Source: Clostridium moniliforme
GTDB lineage: Bacteria > Bacillota > Clostridia > Clostridiales > Clostridiaceae
Assembly: GCF_017873235.1 (NCBI RefSeq)
Contig: NZ_JAGGJZ010000001.1
Span: 372,001 to 436,000 of the forward strand
Reading direction: 5' to 3'
Length of the DNA: 64,000 nt
A model generated the notes under the pieces. That model was not told the DNA's origin and made no database searches. It saw nothing but the letters and a program-made list of their open reading frames with translations. A program made the position numbers and the translations under genes. Below, one piece after another: positions 27,574-38,100 of this stretch. Each line of letters starts with the position of its first letter. The stretch's first letter is position 1.

Positions 27574-27919
27574 TTTGCATGATTTACTTTTATTATCTAT
27601 CATTTTTCGAAATATTCTATTTATTATATCATAGTGCTAAAAGGCGTTATTTTTTTAACATATATTAGTATGTTTAAAGTGTATAACAATGATAATTATT
27701 TTTTCAAAATCTGTTTCAATTAATAATTTCACATATATTATTGTATTTATAATGAAATATTATTTTAATAAAATTTCATTTAATTTATAACATTTTAATT
27801 AATCCCTTATAAATCATTGTGTTTTTTTTATCACATTTTTGTTAACTGAAATTTTACAATTTAAAATATAAATTTTATTATTTTAATACTTCATAAAGTA
27901 TATTTTTCTAAAATTTAAA

Positions 27920-27971
27920 TAAAATAAAAACGTATAAAATCACTTTAGATAAAAATGATTTTATACGTTTT
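27920..27971 (-). terminator. Terminator of the purine operon
   Basis: A perfect 16-base stem AAAACGTATAAAATCA (27927-27942) with TGATTTTATACGTTTT (27956-27971) and a 13-base loop. On the minus strand it is followed by TTATTTTATTT. Confidence 0.9.
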
Positions 27972-28059
27972 ATATTTATTTCTATGTTTTTAACTGTTGT
28001 TGGTTTTACATAGATTTTTAAGGACAATAATCAACTAAAACTTATCCTTATTTATATTT

Positions 28060-29310
28060 TTATTTGGCTATTCCAATATCTTTTCTATAATAAGATCCTT
28101 CAAAATTAACTTTAGAAATATTTTCATAAGCTTTAGCCCTAGCTTCTTCTAAAGTTTTTCCCTTTCCTATAACTGATAAAACTCTTCCACCACTAGTTAT
28201 AAGGTCTCCATCTTTTAAAGTTGCACCAGCTATAAATATATTTTCCTTTATATCTTCATCAATATTTATCTTATATCCTTTTTCATAGCTACTTGGATAT
28301 CCCTTTGATGCCATTACAACATTTATGCAAAATCCATCTTCAAATTCTACTTTCATATCCTTTAAATTTCCATCTAAAGCTCCACAAATAAGTTCTAATA
28401 AATCACTATTCATAAGGGATAATACTGATTGAGTTTCAGGATCACCCATTCTTACATTATATTCAAGAAGTTTAGTTCCTTCTTCAGTTATCATTATTCC
28501 AAAGAAAATTATTCCCTTAAAATCAAATCCTTCTTTTTTAATTCCAGCTAATGTTTTATCCATTATGTTATTTTTAAAATCCTCTAAAACTTCCTCTGTA
28601 ACATAAGGATTAGGAGATACAACTCCCATACCACCAGTATTTGGTCCTTTATTATCATCAAATATTTGTTTATGATCCTTTGCTGAAAGAAATGGAATTA
28701 TTGTATTTCCATCTGTAATTGAAAGTATTGAAGCTTCAATACCTTTTAAAAATTCTTCAATTACAATCTTTTTACCAGCACCATTAAATACATCTTCTAC
28801 CATAAAGGAATCTACTGCTTTAAAGGCTTCTTCTTTATTTTCGCATATTACTACACCTTTACCTGCTGCAAGTCCATCTGCCTTTATAACTGTTGGATAT
28901 TTACAATCCTTTAAATATTCTTTAGCCTTTTTTTCATCATAAAACACTTCATATTCAGCAGTTTTCACTCCATACTTTTTCATAAAGTCTTTAGAAAAAC
29001 TTTTACTTCCCTCTAATTTTGCCCCTTCCTTTGAAGGTCCAAATATTTTAAGTCCTTCTTCTTGAAATCTATTTACAATTCCTTTTATTAAAGGTTCTTC
29101 TGGTCCAACTATTGTTAAATCTATATTTTTCTCTTTTGAAAACTTTACTAATTCTTCTATATCAGTAATATTTATATTTTCACATTTAATACAAGTTGCA
29201 GTTCCTCCATTACCTGGTGCTACATATATCTTATCAACTTTATTACTTTTTCCTATTTTCCATGCTAAAGCGTGTTCTCTTCCACCTGAGCCTATTAAAA
29301 GTATTTTCAT
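28060..29310 (-). CDS. purD: Phosphoribosylamine-glycine ligase (GAR synthetase)
   Basis: A 416-residue ATP-grasp enzyme of purine synthesis, joining glycine to phosphoribosylamine. The N-terminus MKILLIGSGGREHALAWKI is diagnostic. The ATP-grasp region contains PTVIKADGLAAGKGVVIC and IVIEEFLKGIEAS, and the catalytic part has KDHKQIFDDNKGPNTGGMGVVSP and EYNVRMGDPETQ. Length is normal. Last gene of the pur operon, followed by a strong terminator. An 88-base gap separates it from purH; a small AT-rich inverted repeat (TGGACAATTT / AAATTGTCCA, about 29338-29373) lies in that gap. Confidence 0.97.
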   Translation of the reverse strand: MKILLIGSGGREHALAWKIGKSNKVDKIYVAPGNGGTATCIKCENINITDIEELVKFSKEKNIDLTIVGPEEPLIKGIVNRFQEEGLKIFGPSKEGAKLEGSKSFSKDFMKKYGVKTAEYEVFYDEKKAKEYLKDCKYPTVIKADGLAAGKGVVICENKEEAFKAVDSFMVEDVFNGAGKKIVIEEFLKGIEASILSITDGNTIIPFLSAKDHKQIFDDNKGPNTGGMGVVSPNPYVTEEVLEDFKNNIMDKTLAGIKKEGFDFKGIIFFGIMITEEGTKLLEYNVRMGDPETQSVLSLMNSDLLELICGALDGNLKDMKVEFEDGFCINVVMASKGYPSSYEKGYKINIDEDIKENIFIAGATLKDGDLITSGGRVLSVIGKGKTLEEARAKAYENISKVNFEGSYYRKDIGIAK

Positions 29311-29398
29311 AAACTATCCATCTCCCTTAACCTACAATGGACAATTTAAGAATATACTCTATAAATTGTCCATTATTAATTAGAATTTATAATTTTTC

Positions 29399-30898
29399 TT
29401 AGTGTTTAAAATGTCTAACTCCTGTAAATACCATACTTATTCCATGCTCATTACAAGCTTCTATTGATTCTTCATCTCTTATGGAACCACCTGGCTGTAT
29501 TATAGCTTTTATTCCATATTTTGCAGCTTCATCAACACAGTCTCTAAATGGGAAGAAAGCATCTGATGCTAGAACTGTTGCCCCTTTTCCTCTTTCTAAA
29601 GCTTCAGTTGTTGCCCATATTCTATTAACTTGTCCTCCGCCTATTCCAAGAGCAACACCATCTTTAGCTACTACTATTGCATTAGATTTTACATACTTAC
29701 AAACCTTCATTGCAAATATTAAATCTTCCATTTCTTTATTAGTTGGAGATTTTTCTGTTACAACTTTTGTTTCTTCTAAAAGTTTTCTATCCTCTTCTTG
29801 AACTAATATTCCTCCATCAACTGAAACCATGCACATTTTTCCCTTTGGAGCTACTTTACACTCTAATACTCTTAAATTCTTTTTAGTTTTTAAAACTTCT
29901 AAAGCCTCTTCATCATATTCTGGTGCAATTATAACTTCTAAAAAGATTTTCTTCATTTCCTCTGCTGTTTCTTTATCTATTTTTCTATTAATTGCAACTA
30001 TTCCTCCAAATATTGATACTGGATCTGCATCATGAGCTTTTTTATAAACTTCAAAAACTGATTCTCCAACTGCAACTCCACATGGAGTATTATGTTTTAA
30101 TGCACAACAAGCTGTTTCTTCAAATTCATTACAAACCTTCCATGCAATATCTACATCTTTTATGTTGTTATAAGATAAAGCTTTTCCATTTAATATTTTA
30201 AAACTATTCATTGCACCTTTAAATTCATTTGAACTATAATAAGCTGCACTTTGAGTTGGATTTTCTCCATATCTTAAATCCTGTACCTTACTATAAGATA
30301 ATGAAAGATATTCTGGATATTCTTCATTTAATAAGAAGTTTGAAATTGCAGCATCATAAGAACTCATTAAATTAAACACTTTTCTTGCTAATGTTTTTCT
30401 AGATTTATAAGAAACTTCATTATTTTCTTGTATTTCTTTCATTACAGTTTTATAATCTTCTTTATCTGAAATAACTACAACATCCTTAAAGTTTTTAGCT
30501 GCAGCTCTTAGCATTGTAGGTCCACCTATATCAATAAATTCTATCTTTTCATCAAAACTTATATCTTCATGAACCTTTTGAAAGAATGGATATAAATTAA
30601 CTACAACATAATCAATTGTATTAATTTTTCTTTCTTGTAATGTACTCATATGTTCTGCATTATCTCTAATTGCTAATATTCCAGCATGAATAGCTGGGTG
30701 AAGAGTTTTAACTCTTCCATCTAACATTTCAGGAAAATCAGTTACATCATTTACTTCAATTACAGGTATTCCATTTTCTTTTAAATGTCTATATGTTCCT
30801 CCTGTTGATATAATTTCAACATCTCTATCACTTAAAAATTTTGCAAATTCTAGTACTCCTTCTTTATCAAATACACTAATTAAAGCTCTCTTTTTCAT
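29399..30898 (-). CDS. purH: Bifunctional AICAR transformylase / IMP cyclohydrolase
   Basis: A 499-residue enzyme of the last two purine steps. The N-terminal cyclohydrolase (MGS-like) domain starts with [21 protein letters not shown] and contains [12 protein letters not shown] and [14 protein letters not shown]. The C-terminal transformylase has [12 protein letters not shown], the [10 protein letters not shown] motif with the catalytic Lys-His, and the end [11 protein letters not shown]...[11 protein letters not shown]. Length is normal. It follows purN by about 12 bases with an AGGGAGGTA ribosome binding site. Confidence 0.97.
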   Translation of the reverse strand: MKKRALISVFDKEGVLEFAKFLSDRDVEIISTGGTYRHLKENGIPVIEVNDVTDFPEMLDGRVKTLHPAIHAGILAIRDNAEHMSTLQERKINTIDYVVVNLYPFFQKVHEDISFDEKIEFIDIGGPTMLRAAAKNFKDVVVISDKEDYKTVMKEIQENNEVSYKSRKTLARKVFNLMSSYDAAISNFLLNEEYPEYLSLSYSKVQDLRYGENPTQSAAYYSSNEFKGAMNSFKILNGKALSYNNIKDVDIAWKVCNEFEETACCALKHNTPCGVAVGESVFEVYKKAHDADPVSIFGGIVAINRKIDKETAEEMKKIFLEVIIAPEYDEEALEVLKTKKNLRVLECKVAPKGKMCMVSVDGGILVQEEDRKLLEETKVVTEKSPTNKEMEDLIFAMKVCKYVKSNAIVVAKDGVALGIGGGQVNRIWATTEALERGKGATVLASDAFFPFRDCVDEAAKYGIKAIIQPGGSIRDEESIEACNEHGISMVFTGVRHFKH

Positions 30899-30910
30899 AA
30901 AAGTACCTCC

Positions 30911-31525
30911 CTATTTTAAAATATTCACTCTACCACTTTTAATTTCAATTTTTCCTTCGCTTATATATTTAATAGCAAGAGGAAGAATTTTATGTTCTTC
31001 TTTTAATATTCTCTTTTGAAGAACTTCTGCTGTATCCTCAAAATATACTGGAACAGCTTTTTGAATAATTATTTCTCCACCATCTACTTCATCATTTACA
31101 AAGTGAACTGTACACCCTGATACTTTAACTCCTTTTTTTATTGCAGCCTTATGTACATTAAGTCCATACATTTTTTCTCCACAAAAGGATGGTATTAAAG
31201 ATGGATGGATATTTATAATTTTATTTTTATATTCTTTTAAAATATTTCCTTCTAATATAGAAAGATAACCAGCAAGAACTATTAAATCTATATTTCTTTC
31301 TTTTGCAAGTTTTAAAATTTTATCAGAGGTATCATTTCCATAGTCTTTTCTTGAAACTACAAAAGTTTCTATCCCCTTTTCTTTGCCTCTCTCTAATGCA
31401 TAAATTCCCTCTTTACTTCCAATTATCATCTCTATAGTGCAATTTAAAAATCCATTTTCTATATTATCTATTATTGATTGAAGATTACTTCCACCACCTG
31501 ATGCAAGTACTGCTATCTTAAACAA
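30911..31525 (-). CDS. purN: Phosphoribosylglycinamide formyltransferase
   Basis: A 204-residue 10-formyl-THF-dependent GAR transformylase. The N-terminal phosphate loop LASGGGSNLQSII is followed by VLAGYLSIL and the catalytic INIHPSLIPSF (Asn, His) with a downstream GCTVHFVNDEVDGGEIIIQ (Asp). The start overlaps the end of purM by 13 bases, an indication of translational coupling. Length is typical of the folate-dependent enzyme rather than the formate-dependent PurT. Confidence 0.97.
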   Translation of the reverse strand: MFKIAVLASGGGSNLQSIIDNIENGFLNCTIEMIIGSKEGIYALERGKEKGIETFVVSRKDYGNDTSDKILKLAKERNIDLIVLAGYLSILEGNILKEYKNKIINIHPSLIPSFCGEKMYGLNVHKAAIKKGVKVSGCTVHFVNDEVDGGEIIIQKAVPVYFEDTAEVLQKRILKEEHKILPLAIKYISEGKIEIKSGRVNILK

Positions 31526-32514
31526 ACTCCTTCACCTCCAGAAGTAACAAAACCTATTTCATATGCTACCTCTCCCATTTCTAGGAGTTCCCTTAAAATA
31601 TTTTCTACATCCTCTTCTTTAACACATAATACAAACCCTATTCCCATGTTAAAAGTGTTATACATATGATCTTTATCTACTCCAAGTTCTATCATCTTTT
31701 CAAATATTTCTGGAAGTGGATAACTATCTTTATTTATAACTGCTGTTAAACCTTCTTTACTAAACATTCTTGGAACATTTTCTATAAATCCTCCACCTGT
31801 TATATGAGACATACCCTTTATCTCATATTTCTCTAATAGTTTAAGTACAGGTTTTACATATATTTTTGTTGGGATTAATAATGTTTCCCATATAGGTTTA
31901 CCAAAATATTCTTCATCTAAATCTTTAAATAATTTTCTAACTAAAGAATATCCATTTGAATGTATACCTGAGGATTTAATTCCAATTAATTTATCTCCTG
32001 GTATTATATCTTTTCCATTTATAATTTTATCTTTATCAACTATTCCTACTGCAAATCCTGCTATGTCATAGTCTCCTTCTTTATAAAATCCTGGCATTTC
32101 AGCTGTTTCTCCACCAATTAATGAACAGTTTGACTGTATACATCCATCTGCTACCCCTTTAACTAAACTTGCTGAAACATTAGCTTCTAACTTACCACAA
32201 GCTATATAATCTAGAAAAAATAAAGGCTTTGCACCATGGCATAAAATATCATTTACACACATAGCAACACAATCAATTCCTACGGTATCATATTTTTTCT
32301 TTTTGCAAGCTATATCAATTTTTGTTCCAACTCCATCTGTTCCAGATACTAATACTGGAGTTTTATATCCTGATGGAAGTTCAACCATTCCAGCAAAGGA
32401 TCCAAGTCCGTTTAAAACATATTCTCCCATTGTTTTTTTTGCATATTCTTTAATAAGCTTAACTGATTTATATCCTTCTTCAATATTTACTCCACTATCT
32501 TTGTAAGTTATCAT
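31513..32514 (-). CDS. purM: Phosphoribosylformylglycinamidine cyclo-ligase (AIR synthetase)
   Basis: A 333-residue enzyme that closes the imidazole ring. Motifs are YKDSGVNIEEGYKSV at the N-terminus, VSGTDGVGTKIDIA, CVNDILCHGAKPLFFLDYIACG, LIGGETAEMPGFY and the C-terminal HITGGGFIENVPRM. Length and motifs are standard for PurM. It lies 10 bases downstream of purF and overlaps purN. Confidence 0.97.
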   Translation of the reverse strand: MITYKDSGVNIEEGYKSVKLIKEYAKKTMGEYVLNGLGSFAGMVELPSGYKTPVLVSGTDGVGTKIDIACKKKKYDTVGIDCVAMCVNDILCHGAKPLFFLDYIACGKLEANVSASLVKGVADGCIQSNCSLIGGETAEMPGFYKEGDYDIAGFAVGIVDKDKIINGKDIIPGDKLIGIKSSGIHSNGYSLVRKLFKDLDEEYFGKPIWETLLIPTKIYVKPVLKLLEKYEIKGMSHITGGGFIENVPRMFSKEGLTAVINKDSYPLPEIFEKMIELGVDKDHMYNTFNMGIGFVLCVKEEDVENILRELLEMGEVAYEIGFVTSGGEGVCLR

Positions 32515-32524
32515 TTATAAAACC

Positions 32525-33961
32525 CTACCTTTCAAGATTATCATCTAAAGATTCCATTGGAGCTGAAACTGGATATATTCCATTAAAGCATCCAACACAT
32601 AATTTTTTTCTTCCGCTACAACTTTTATATACACCATCTAATGTTAAGTAACCTAAATAATCACATCCTATAATATCTTTTATTTCTTCTAAAGTATTAT
32701 TTGCAGCAATTAAATCTTTTCTATAAGGTGTATCTATTCCAAAGTAACATGGATATTTAACCATAGGTGATGCAACTAAAAAGTAAACTTCTGAAGCTCC
32801 AGCCCTTCTTAAAGATTCAACTAAATGTTTTGATGTTGTCCCTCTAACTATTGAATCATCTATTAATATAACTTTTTTTCCTTCTATATTTTTCTTTAAT
32901 GGATTAAGTTTTACAGCAACTGCTCTTTCTCTCATTTCTTGAGAAGGTGTTATAAAAGTTCTTCCAACATATCTATTTTTTATAAATCCTGTATCATAAG
33001 GTATTCCAGATGCCCTTGCATATCCCATAGCTGCTGGTATTCCAGAGTCTGGTACTGCAATTACTATATCTGCTTTAAGAGGATGTTCTTTAAATAATTC
33101 TTCCCCTTGCTTTACTCTAGTATTATGAACATCTAGTCCATCAATTACTGAATCAGGTCTTGCAAAGTATATATACTCAAAGGAACAGGTTTGGCATACT
33201 GTATTTTCTGAATATCTATAGCTTTTAATTCCGTCTTCATCAATTACAACTATTTCTCCTGGCTTTACATCCCTTACAAGTTCAACTCCAACAGTATCTA
33301 ATGCACAACTTTCAGAAGATAATACATAACCATCTTCAAACTTTCCAATACAAAGAGGTCTTATTCCATGAGGATCTCTAACTCCTATAAGTTTGTTATT
33401 TGTCATTATTACCATTGCAAAAGAACCTCTAACTGCTGATATTGCATCTATTACTGCTCTTTCAATTCCTCTTTTTGCTCCCCTTGCAATAAGACTAGTT
33501 ATAACTTCTGAATCTACAGTTGTGTGAAAAACATATCCACTTTCCTCTAATAAATCCCTTATAACATCACCATTTACTAAGTTGCCATTATGAGCTGTTG
33601 CTATAGGTCCAAGCTTTGTTCTACTTAAAAGAGGCTGTGCATTTTCAATTGTTTTAGAACCAGCAGTGGAATATCTAACATGTCCAATTGAAATATGACC
33701 ATTAGCTTTTTCTAAAGATTTTAAATCTTCTTTTGTAAATGCTTCAGTTATAATTCCAAGTCCTTTATGAACTTTTATTTCTTCTCCATTTGCTACTGCA
33801 ATACCTGTACTTTCTTGACCCCTATGTTGAAGAGCATATAATCCATAATAAGTAAGTTCTGCAACATTTATTTTATTATTTGAATATACGCCAAATACTC
33901 CACATTCATCTTTAAACTTATCATTTTCTGGATCTATAATATTAATTTTTGAATTAATCAT
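32525..33961 (-). CDS. purF: Amidophosphoribosyltransferase
   Basis: A 478-residue enzyme of the first committed purine step. A 19-residue propeptide precedes the Ntn glutaminase nucleophile C20 (DECGVFGVY). The phosphoribosyltransferase PRPP loop is VILIDDSIVRGTTS. Cysteines in CQTCSFEY, the KYPCYFG region and LCVGCFNG match the Bacillus-type [4Fe-4S] enzyme, which is oxygen-sensitive and feedback-regulated by nucleotides. The start has an AGGTATGGCTT-like weak ribosome binding site, with AAAGAGAGGT further up. Confidence 0.96.
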   Translation of the reverse strand: MINSKINIIDPENDKFKDECGVFGVYSNNKINVAELTYYGLYALQHRGQESTGIAVANGEEIKVHKGLGIITEAFTKEDLKSLEKANGHISIGHVRYSTAGSKTIENAQPLLSRTKLGPIATAHNGNLVNGDVIRDLLEESGYVFHTTVDSEVITSLIARGAKRGIERAVIDAISAVRGSFAMVIMTNNKLIGVRDPHGIRPLCIGKFEDGYVLSSESCALDTVGVELVRDVKPGEIVVIDEDGIKSYRYSENTVCQTCSFEYIYFARPDSVIDGLDVHNTRVKQGEELFKEHPLKADIVIAVPDSGIPAAMGYARASGIPYDTGFIKNRYVGRTFITPSQEMRERAVAVKLNPLKKNIEGKKVILIDDSIVRGTTSKHLVESLRRAGASEVYFLVASPMVKYPCYFGIDTPYRKDLIAANNTLEEIKDIIGCDYLGYLTLDGVYKSCSGRKKLCVGCFNGIYPVSAPMESLDDNLER

Positions 33962-33988
33962 AAGCCATACCTCTCTTTAAAATTAATT

Positions 33989-34699
33989 TTACCCTTTAAT
34001 TCTCTTTAATATTTCTTCATAAGCTTCTTCCACATTTCCCATATCTCTTCTAAATCTATCTTTATCAAGTTTTTCTCCTGTTTTGGCATCCCAAAATCTA
34101 CATGTATCTGGAGATATTTCATCTGCAAGTAATATTTCTCCATTTTCATCTTTTCCAAACTCTATTTTAAAATCAATTAAATTAATGTTTTGTTTCTTAA
34201 AAAATTCTTTTAATAAATTATTTATTTTATCTGTCATAGAATAAATTTCTTTTAATTCTTCAAAAGTTGTAGCTCCAATTGCTACTGCATGATAATCATT
34301 TATAAGTGGATCTCCAAGTTCATCATCTTTATAAGATAATTCAAAAACTGTAGTATTTAACTTTGTTCCTTCTTTAAGTCCAAGTCTCTTTGCCATACTT
34401 CCCGCTGCAACATTTCTAACTATAACTTCAAGGGGAACTATTGAAACCTTTTTACAAAGCTGATCTCTATCATTTAACTTTTTAATAAAGTGTGTTTTTA
34501 TTCCTTCTTTGTTTAGCATTTCAAAAATCATAGATGTTATAGCGTTATTTAAAACTCCTTTATTATCTATTTGAGCCTTCTTTTCTCCATTAAAAGCTGT
34601 TGCATCATCTTTATAATGAACTATTACCTCATTTTTATTATCTGTAGCAAATACTTGCTTTGCCTTTCCTTCATATAACATTTCAAGTTTTTTAGTCAT
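33989..34699 (-). CDS. purC: SAICAR synthetase
   Basis: A 236-residue phosphoribosylaminoimidazole-succinocarboxamide synthase. Motifs are [12 protein letters not shown], the [18 protein letters not shown] nucleotide site, [13 protein letters not shown] and [12 protein letters not shown]. Length is normal for the monofunctional bacterial enzyme. Its start overlaps the last base of purE (TAATG type), and purF follows 27 bases later. Confidence 0.97.
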   Translation of the reverse strand: MTKKLEMLYEGKAKQVFATDNKNEVIVHYKDDATAFNGEKKAQIDNKGVLNNAITSMIFEMLNKEGIKTHFIKKLNDRDQLCKKVSIVPLEVIVRNVAAGSMAKRLGLKEGTKLNTTVFELSYKDDELGDPLINDYHAVAIGATTFEELKEIYSMTDKINNLLKEFFKKQNINLIDFKIEFGKDENGEILLADEISPDTCRFWDAKTGEKLDKDRFRRDMGNVEEAYEEILKRIKG

Positions 34700-35178
34700 T
34701 ATAATTCCACTCCTTCTTTATTTTCTTCTATAAATCTTTTTTTCATTCTTTCTCTAAAATCAATTAAATCTTTCTTTATTTCTGGATATTTTAATGAAAG
34801 CATCTCAATTGCAAGAATTCCTGCATTATAACTATTATTTATTCCAACAGTTGCAACTGGTATTGATTTTGGCATTTGTACTATTGAAAGTAATGCATCC
34901 ATACCTTCAACTGCTGCCCTTATAGGAACTCCAATAACTGGCATAGTTGTATGACTTGCTATTACTCCTGGAAGATGTGCTGCAAGTCCAGCCCCTGCAA
35001 TAATTACTTCACAACCTTCATTTTCAACTTCCTTTATAGTTTCCACAAGTTTTTCTGGAACTCTATGGGCTGAAAGTACATATGCCTTATACTCAATATT
35101 AAATTCTTTTAAAGCATTAGAAGCTCCCTTCATAATTTCAATATCTGATTTACTTCCAAAAAATATTGCTACTTTCAT
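34699..35178 (-). CDS. purE: N5-carboxyaminoimidazole ribonucleotide mutase (class I PurE)
   Basis: A 159-residue flavodoxin-like enzyme. The [10 protein letters not shown] loop and [12 protein letters not shown] segment with the catalytic His are present, followed by [25 protein letters not shown]. No purK is present in the operon, so the class I enzyme either depends on a PurK encoded elsewhere or uses CO2 at high concentration. The next gene, purC, overlaps by one base. Confidence 0.96.
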   Translation of the reverse strand: MKVAIFFGSKSDIEIMKGASNALKEFNIEYKAYVLSAHRVPEKLVETIKEVENEGCEVIIAGAGLAAHLPGVIASHTTMPVIGVPIRAAVEGMDALLSIVQMPKSIPVATVGINNSYNAGILAIEMLSLKYPEIKKDLIDFRERMKKRFIEENKEGVEL

Positions 35179-35194
35179 TTAAAACACTCCTTTA

Positions 35195-38100
35195 TTATTT
35201 AAAATAATTTACTCCTGATTTAAATATTTTTTCATCAAAATTTCCTTCTATATTTTTATAAAGATTGTCTCCAATTCTTTCACTATGAGCCATCTTTCCA
35301 AGTATTCTTCCATCAGCACTTGTTATTCCTTCAATTCCAAGCATTGAACCATTTGGATTATATGGCATGTCCATAGCAATTTCTCCATTTAAATCTACAT
35401 ATTGTGTTGCTATTTGGCCATTTTCTAAAAGTTCCTTTAATACCTTTTCTGATGCCACAAATCTTCCCTCTCCATGAGATATTGGAACTGTATGAATTTC
35501 TCCAAGGTCTACCTCATTAAACCAAGGTGACTTTTTAGAAACTACCTTTGTTCTAACCATTGTTGACATATGCCTATTTATATTATTGTAAGTTAATGTT
35601 GGCATATCTTCCTTTATATCTAAAATTTCTCCATATGGTAAAAGTCCAAGTTTTATAAGTCCTTGGAAGCCGTTACAAATTCCAAGAATAAGTCCATCTC
35701 TATTATTTAGTAATTCCATTACTGATTCTTTTATTTTTTCATTTCTAAATATTGTTGCTATAAATTTAGCTGAACCATCTGGTTCATCTCCAGCTGAGAA
35801 ACCTCCTGGAAGCATTATAATTTGTGATTTATCAATTTCTTTTTTTAAATTCTCTATAGAATCTAAAAGACTTTCTCTATTTAAATTTCTTAAAAGAACT
35901 TCTGATACCTCTGCTCCCTCTTTTAAAAATGCTCTTTTACAGTCATATTCACAGTTTGTACCTGGAAATACTGGAATAACTACTTTAGGTTTAGTTACCT
36001 TTATTTTTGGTGAAATAATTCCTTTTTCACTTTTTAAAACAGTTTCTACTTTATTACAATTTTCATTTATCTTTGACTTAAATACAGGTTCTAATTTTTC
36101 TTCATATGCCTTTTCTAACTCTTCTAAATTAAATTCAACATTATATTCTGGACATTTAATATATTCTTCTTCTAATGTTTTTCCTATTAATTTATAGTTT
36201 GTTCCTTCAAAAGCTTCCTTTATATAAACTTCTTCTTTAACTTCTAATATTAAGCTTCCATAATTAAATCCAAATAATTCATCCTTTGAAAGTTTATCTA
36301 ATATAGCCCCTATTCTATTTCCTATTGCCATTTTTGTAATTCCTTCAGCAACTCCTCCAAATTTAAGAGAATAAGCTGAAATTATTTTTCCTTCTGAAAT
36401 AAGTTTATAAACTTTATTTAAATTTTTCTTAAATCCTTCCATTTCAATTGTTCCATCTTCAAGTTTTTCAGCTTTAAGGAGAACAATATTAGAATTTATC
36501 TTTTTAAATTCTGGTGAAATAATTTTATCTGCCTTTTCCACTGTAACTGCAAAGGATATAAGACTTGGTGGTACATCTATATCTCCAAAACTTCCAGACA
36601 TTGAATCTTTTCCTCCTATTGCTGGAATTTTAAGATCTTCCTGTGCCTTATATGCTCCAAGTAATGCACTAAATGGCTTTCCCCATCTCTCTTTATTTTC
36701 ACCAAGTTTTTCAAAATACTCTTGGAAGGTTAACCTAGCCTTTTTATAATCTCCCCCCATTGCAGTTATTTTTGTAACTGACTCTATAACTGAATAAAAA
36801 GCCATATGGAAAGGACTCCACATTCCAAGGTATGGATTAAATCCATAAGCCATAAGTGATGCATCCTTACTTTCCCCATTTAATACTGGAATTTTTGCAG
36901 CCATTCCTTCTGCTGGTGTCTTTTGATACTTTCCTCCAAGAGGTAATAAAACTGTATTTCCTCCTATTGTTGAATCAAACCTTTCTATTAAACCTTTCTT
37001 GCTACAAACATTTAATTCTTTTAATGTATTTATCCATTTTTCTTTAACATCTACATCTTTAATTTCATATGGATATTCTTTAGGTGCTTTAACTTTTATA
37101 TCAGTAACTGCTGTAGCTCCATTTGTATCTAAGAAACTTCTGCTTACATCAACAATTGTCTTTCCTCTCCAAGTCATTTTTAATCTATCATCATCTGTAA
37201 CTTCTGCTACAATTACTGCTTCTAAGTTTTCTTTCTCTGCAAATTTAATAAACTTTTCTGCATTTTCTTTAGCTAAAGCTACTGCCATTCTCTCCTGTGA
37301 TTCTGAAACTGCAAGTTCAGTTCCATCTAAACCTTCATACTTTTTTAAAACCTTATCTAAATTTATATTAAGCCCCCTACATAATTCACCAATTGCTACA
37401 GATACTCCACCTGCCCCAAAGTCATTGCATCTCTTTATCATAGTTGATACATCTTTATTTCTAAATAATCTTTGAATCTTTCTCTCTGTTACTGGATTTC
37501 CCTTTTGAACTTCTGCACCACATTCATTTATTGAATCTTCAGTATGTTCTTTAGATGAACCTGTTGCCCCACCAACTCCATCTCTTCCAGTTCTTCCTCC
37601 AAGTAAAATTACAACATCACCTAATTTTGGTTCTTCCCTTACTACATTTTCTTTAGGTGCTGCTCCTAAAACTGCCCCAATTTCCATTCTCTTTGCTACA
37701 TAATTTGGATGATAAACTTCATCAACTTGTCCAGTTGCAAGTCCTATCTGATTTCCATAAGAACTATAACCACTTGCTGCCCCTAAAGTAATTGTTCTTT
37801 GTGGAAGTTTGCCCTTTAATGTTTCATTAATATTAACTGTTGGATCTGCTGCTCCTGTTACTCTCATTGCTTGATACACATAAGTTCTTCCTGATAGTGG
37901 ATCTCTTATTGAACCACCTAAACAAGTAGCTGCACCACCAAAAGGCTCTATTTCTGTTGGATGGTTATGAGTTTCATTTTTAAACATTAAAAGATATTCT
38001 TCTGTTCCATTAGTTGTTTCTAAATTTACTTTTATTGAACAAGCATTTATTTCATCTGAAAGATCTAAATCTTCTAAAAGACCTTTCTTTTTCATTTCCT

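Larger units (their letters stand above)
27407..28059. other. Intergenic region between purD and hydrogenase operon
   Basis: About 650 AT-rich bases. From right to left it holds the purine operon terminator (27920-27971), about 340 bases with no supported gene, the hydrogenase promoter (27546-27573), and a leader of about 130 bases before hydC. I looked for a Rex operator (TTGTTAA-N4-TTAACAA) and found only half-sites such as TTGTTAA at 27567-27573, which overlaps the promoter -35. Confidence 0.5.

Noticed and set aside
27546..27860. Rex operator upstream of the hydrogenase operon
   Set aside because: Only isolated TTGTTAA half-sites were found; the required symmetrical partner is missing.
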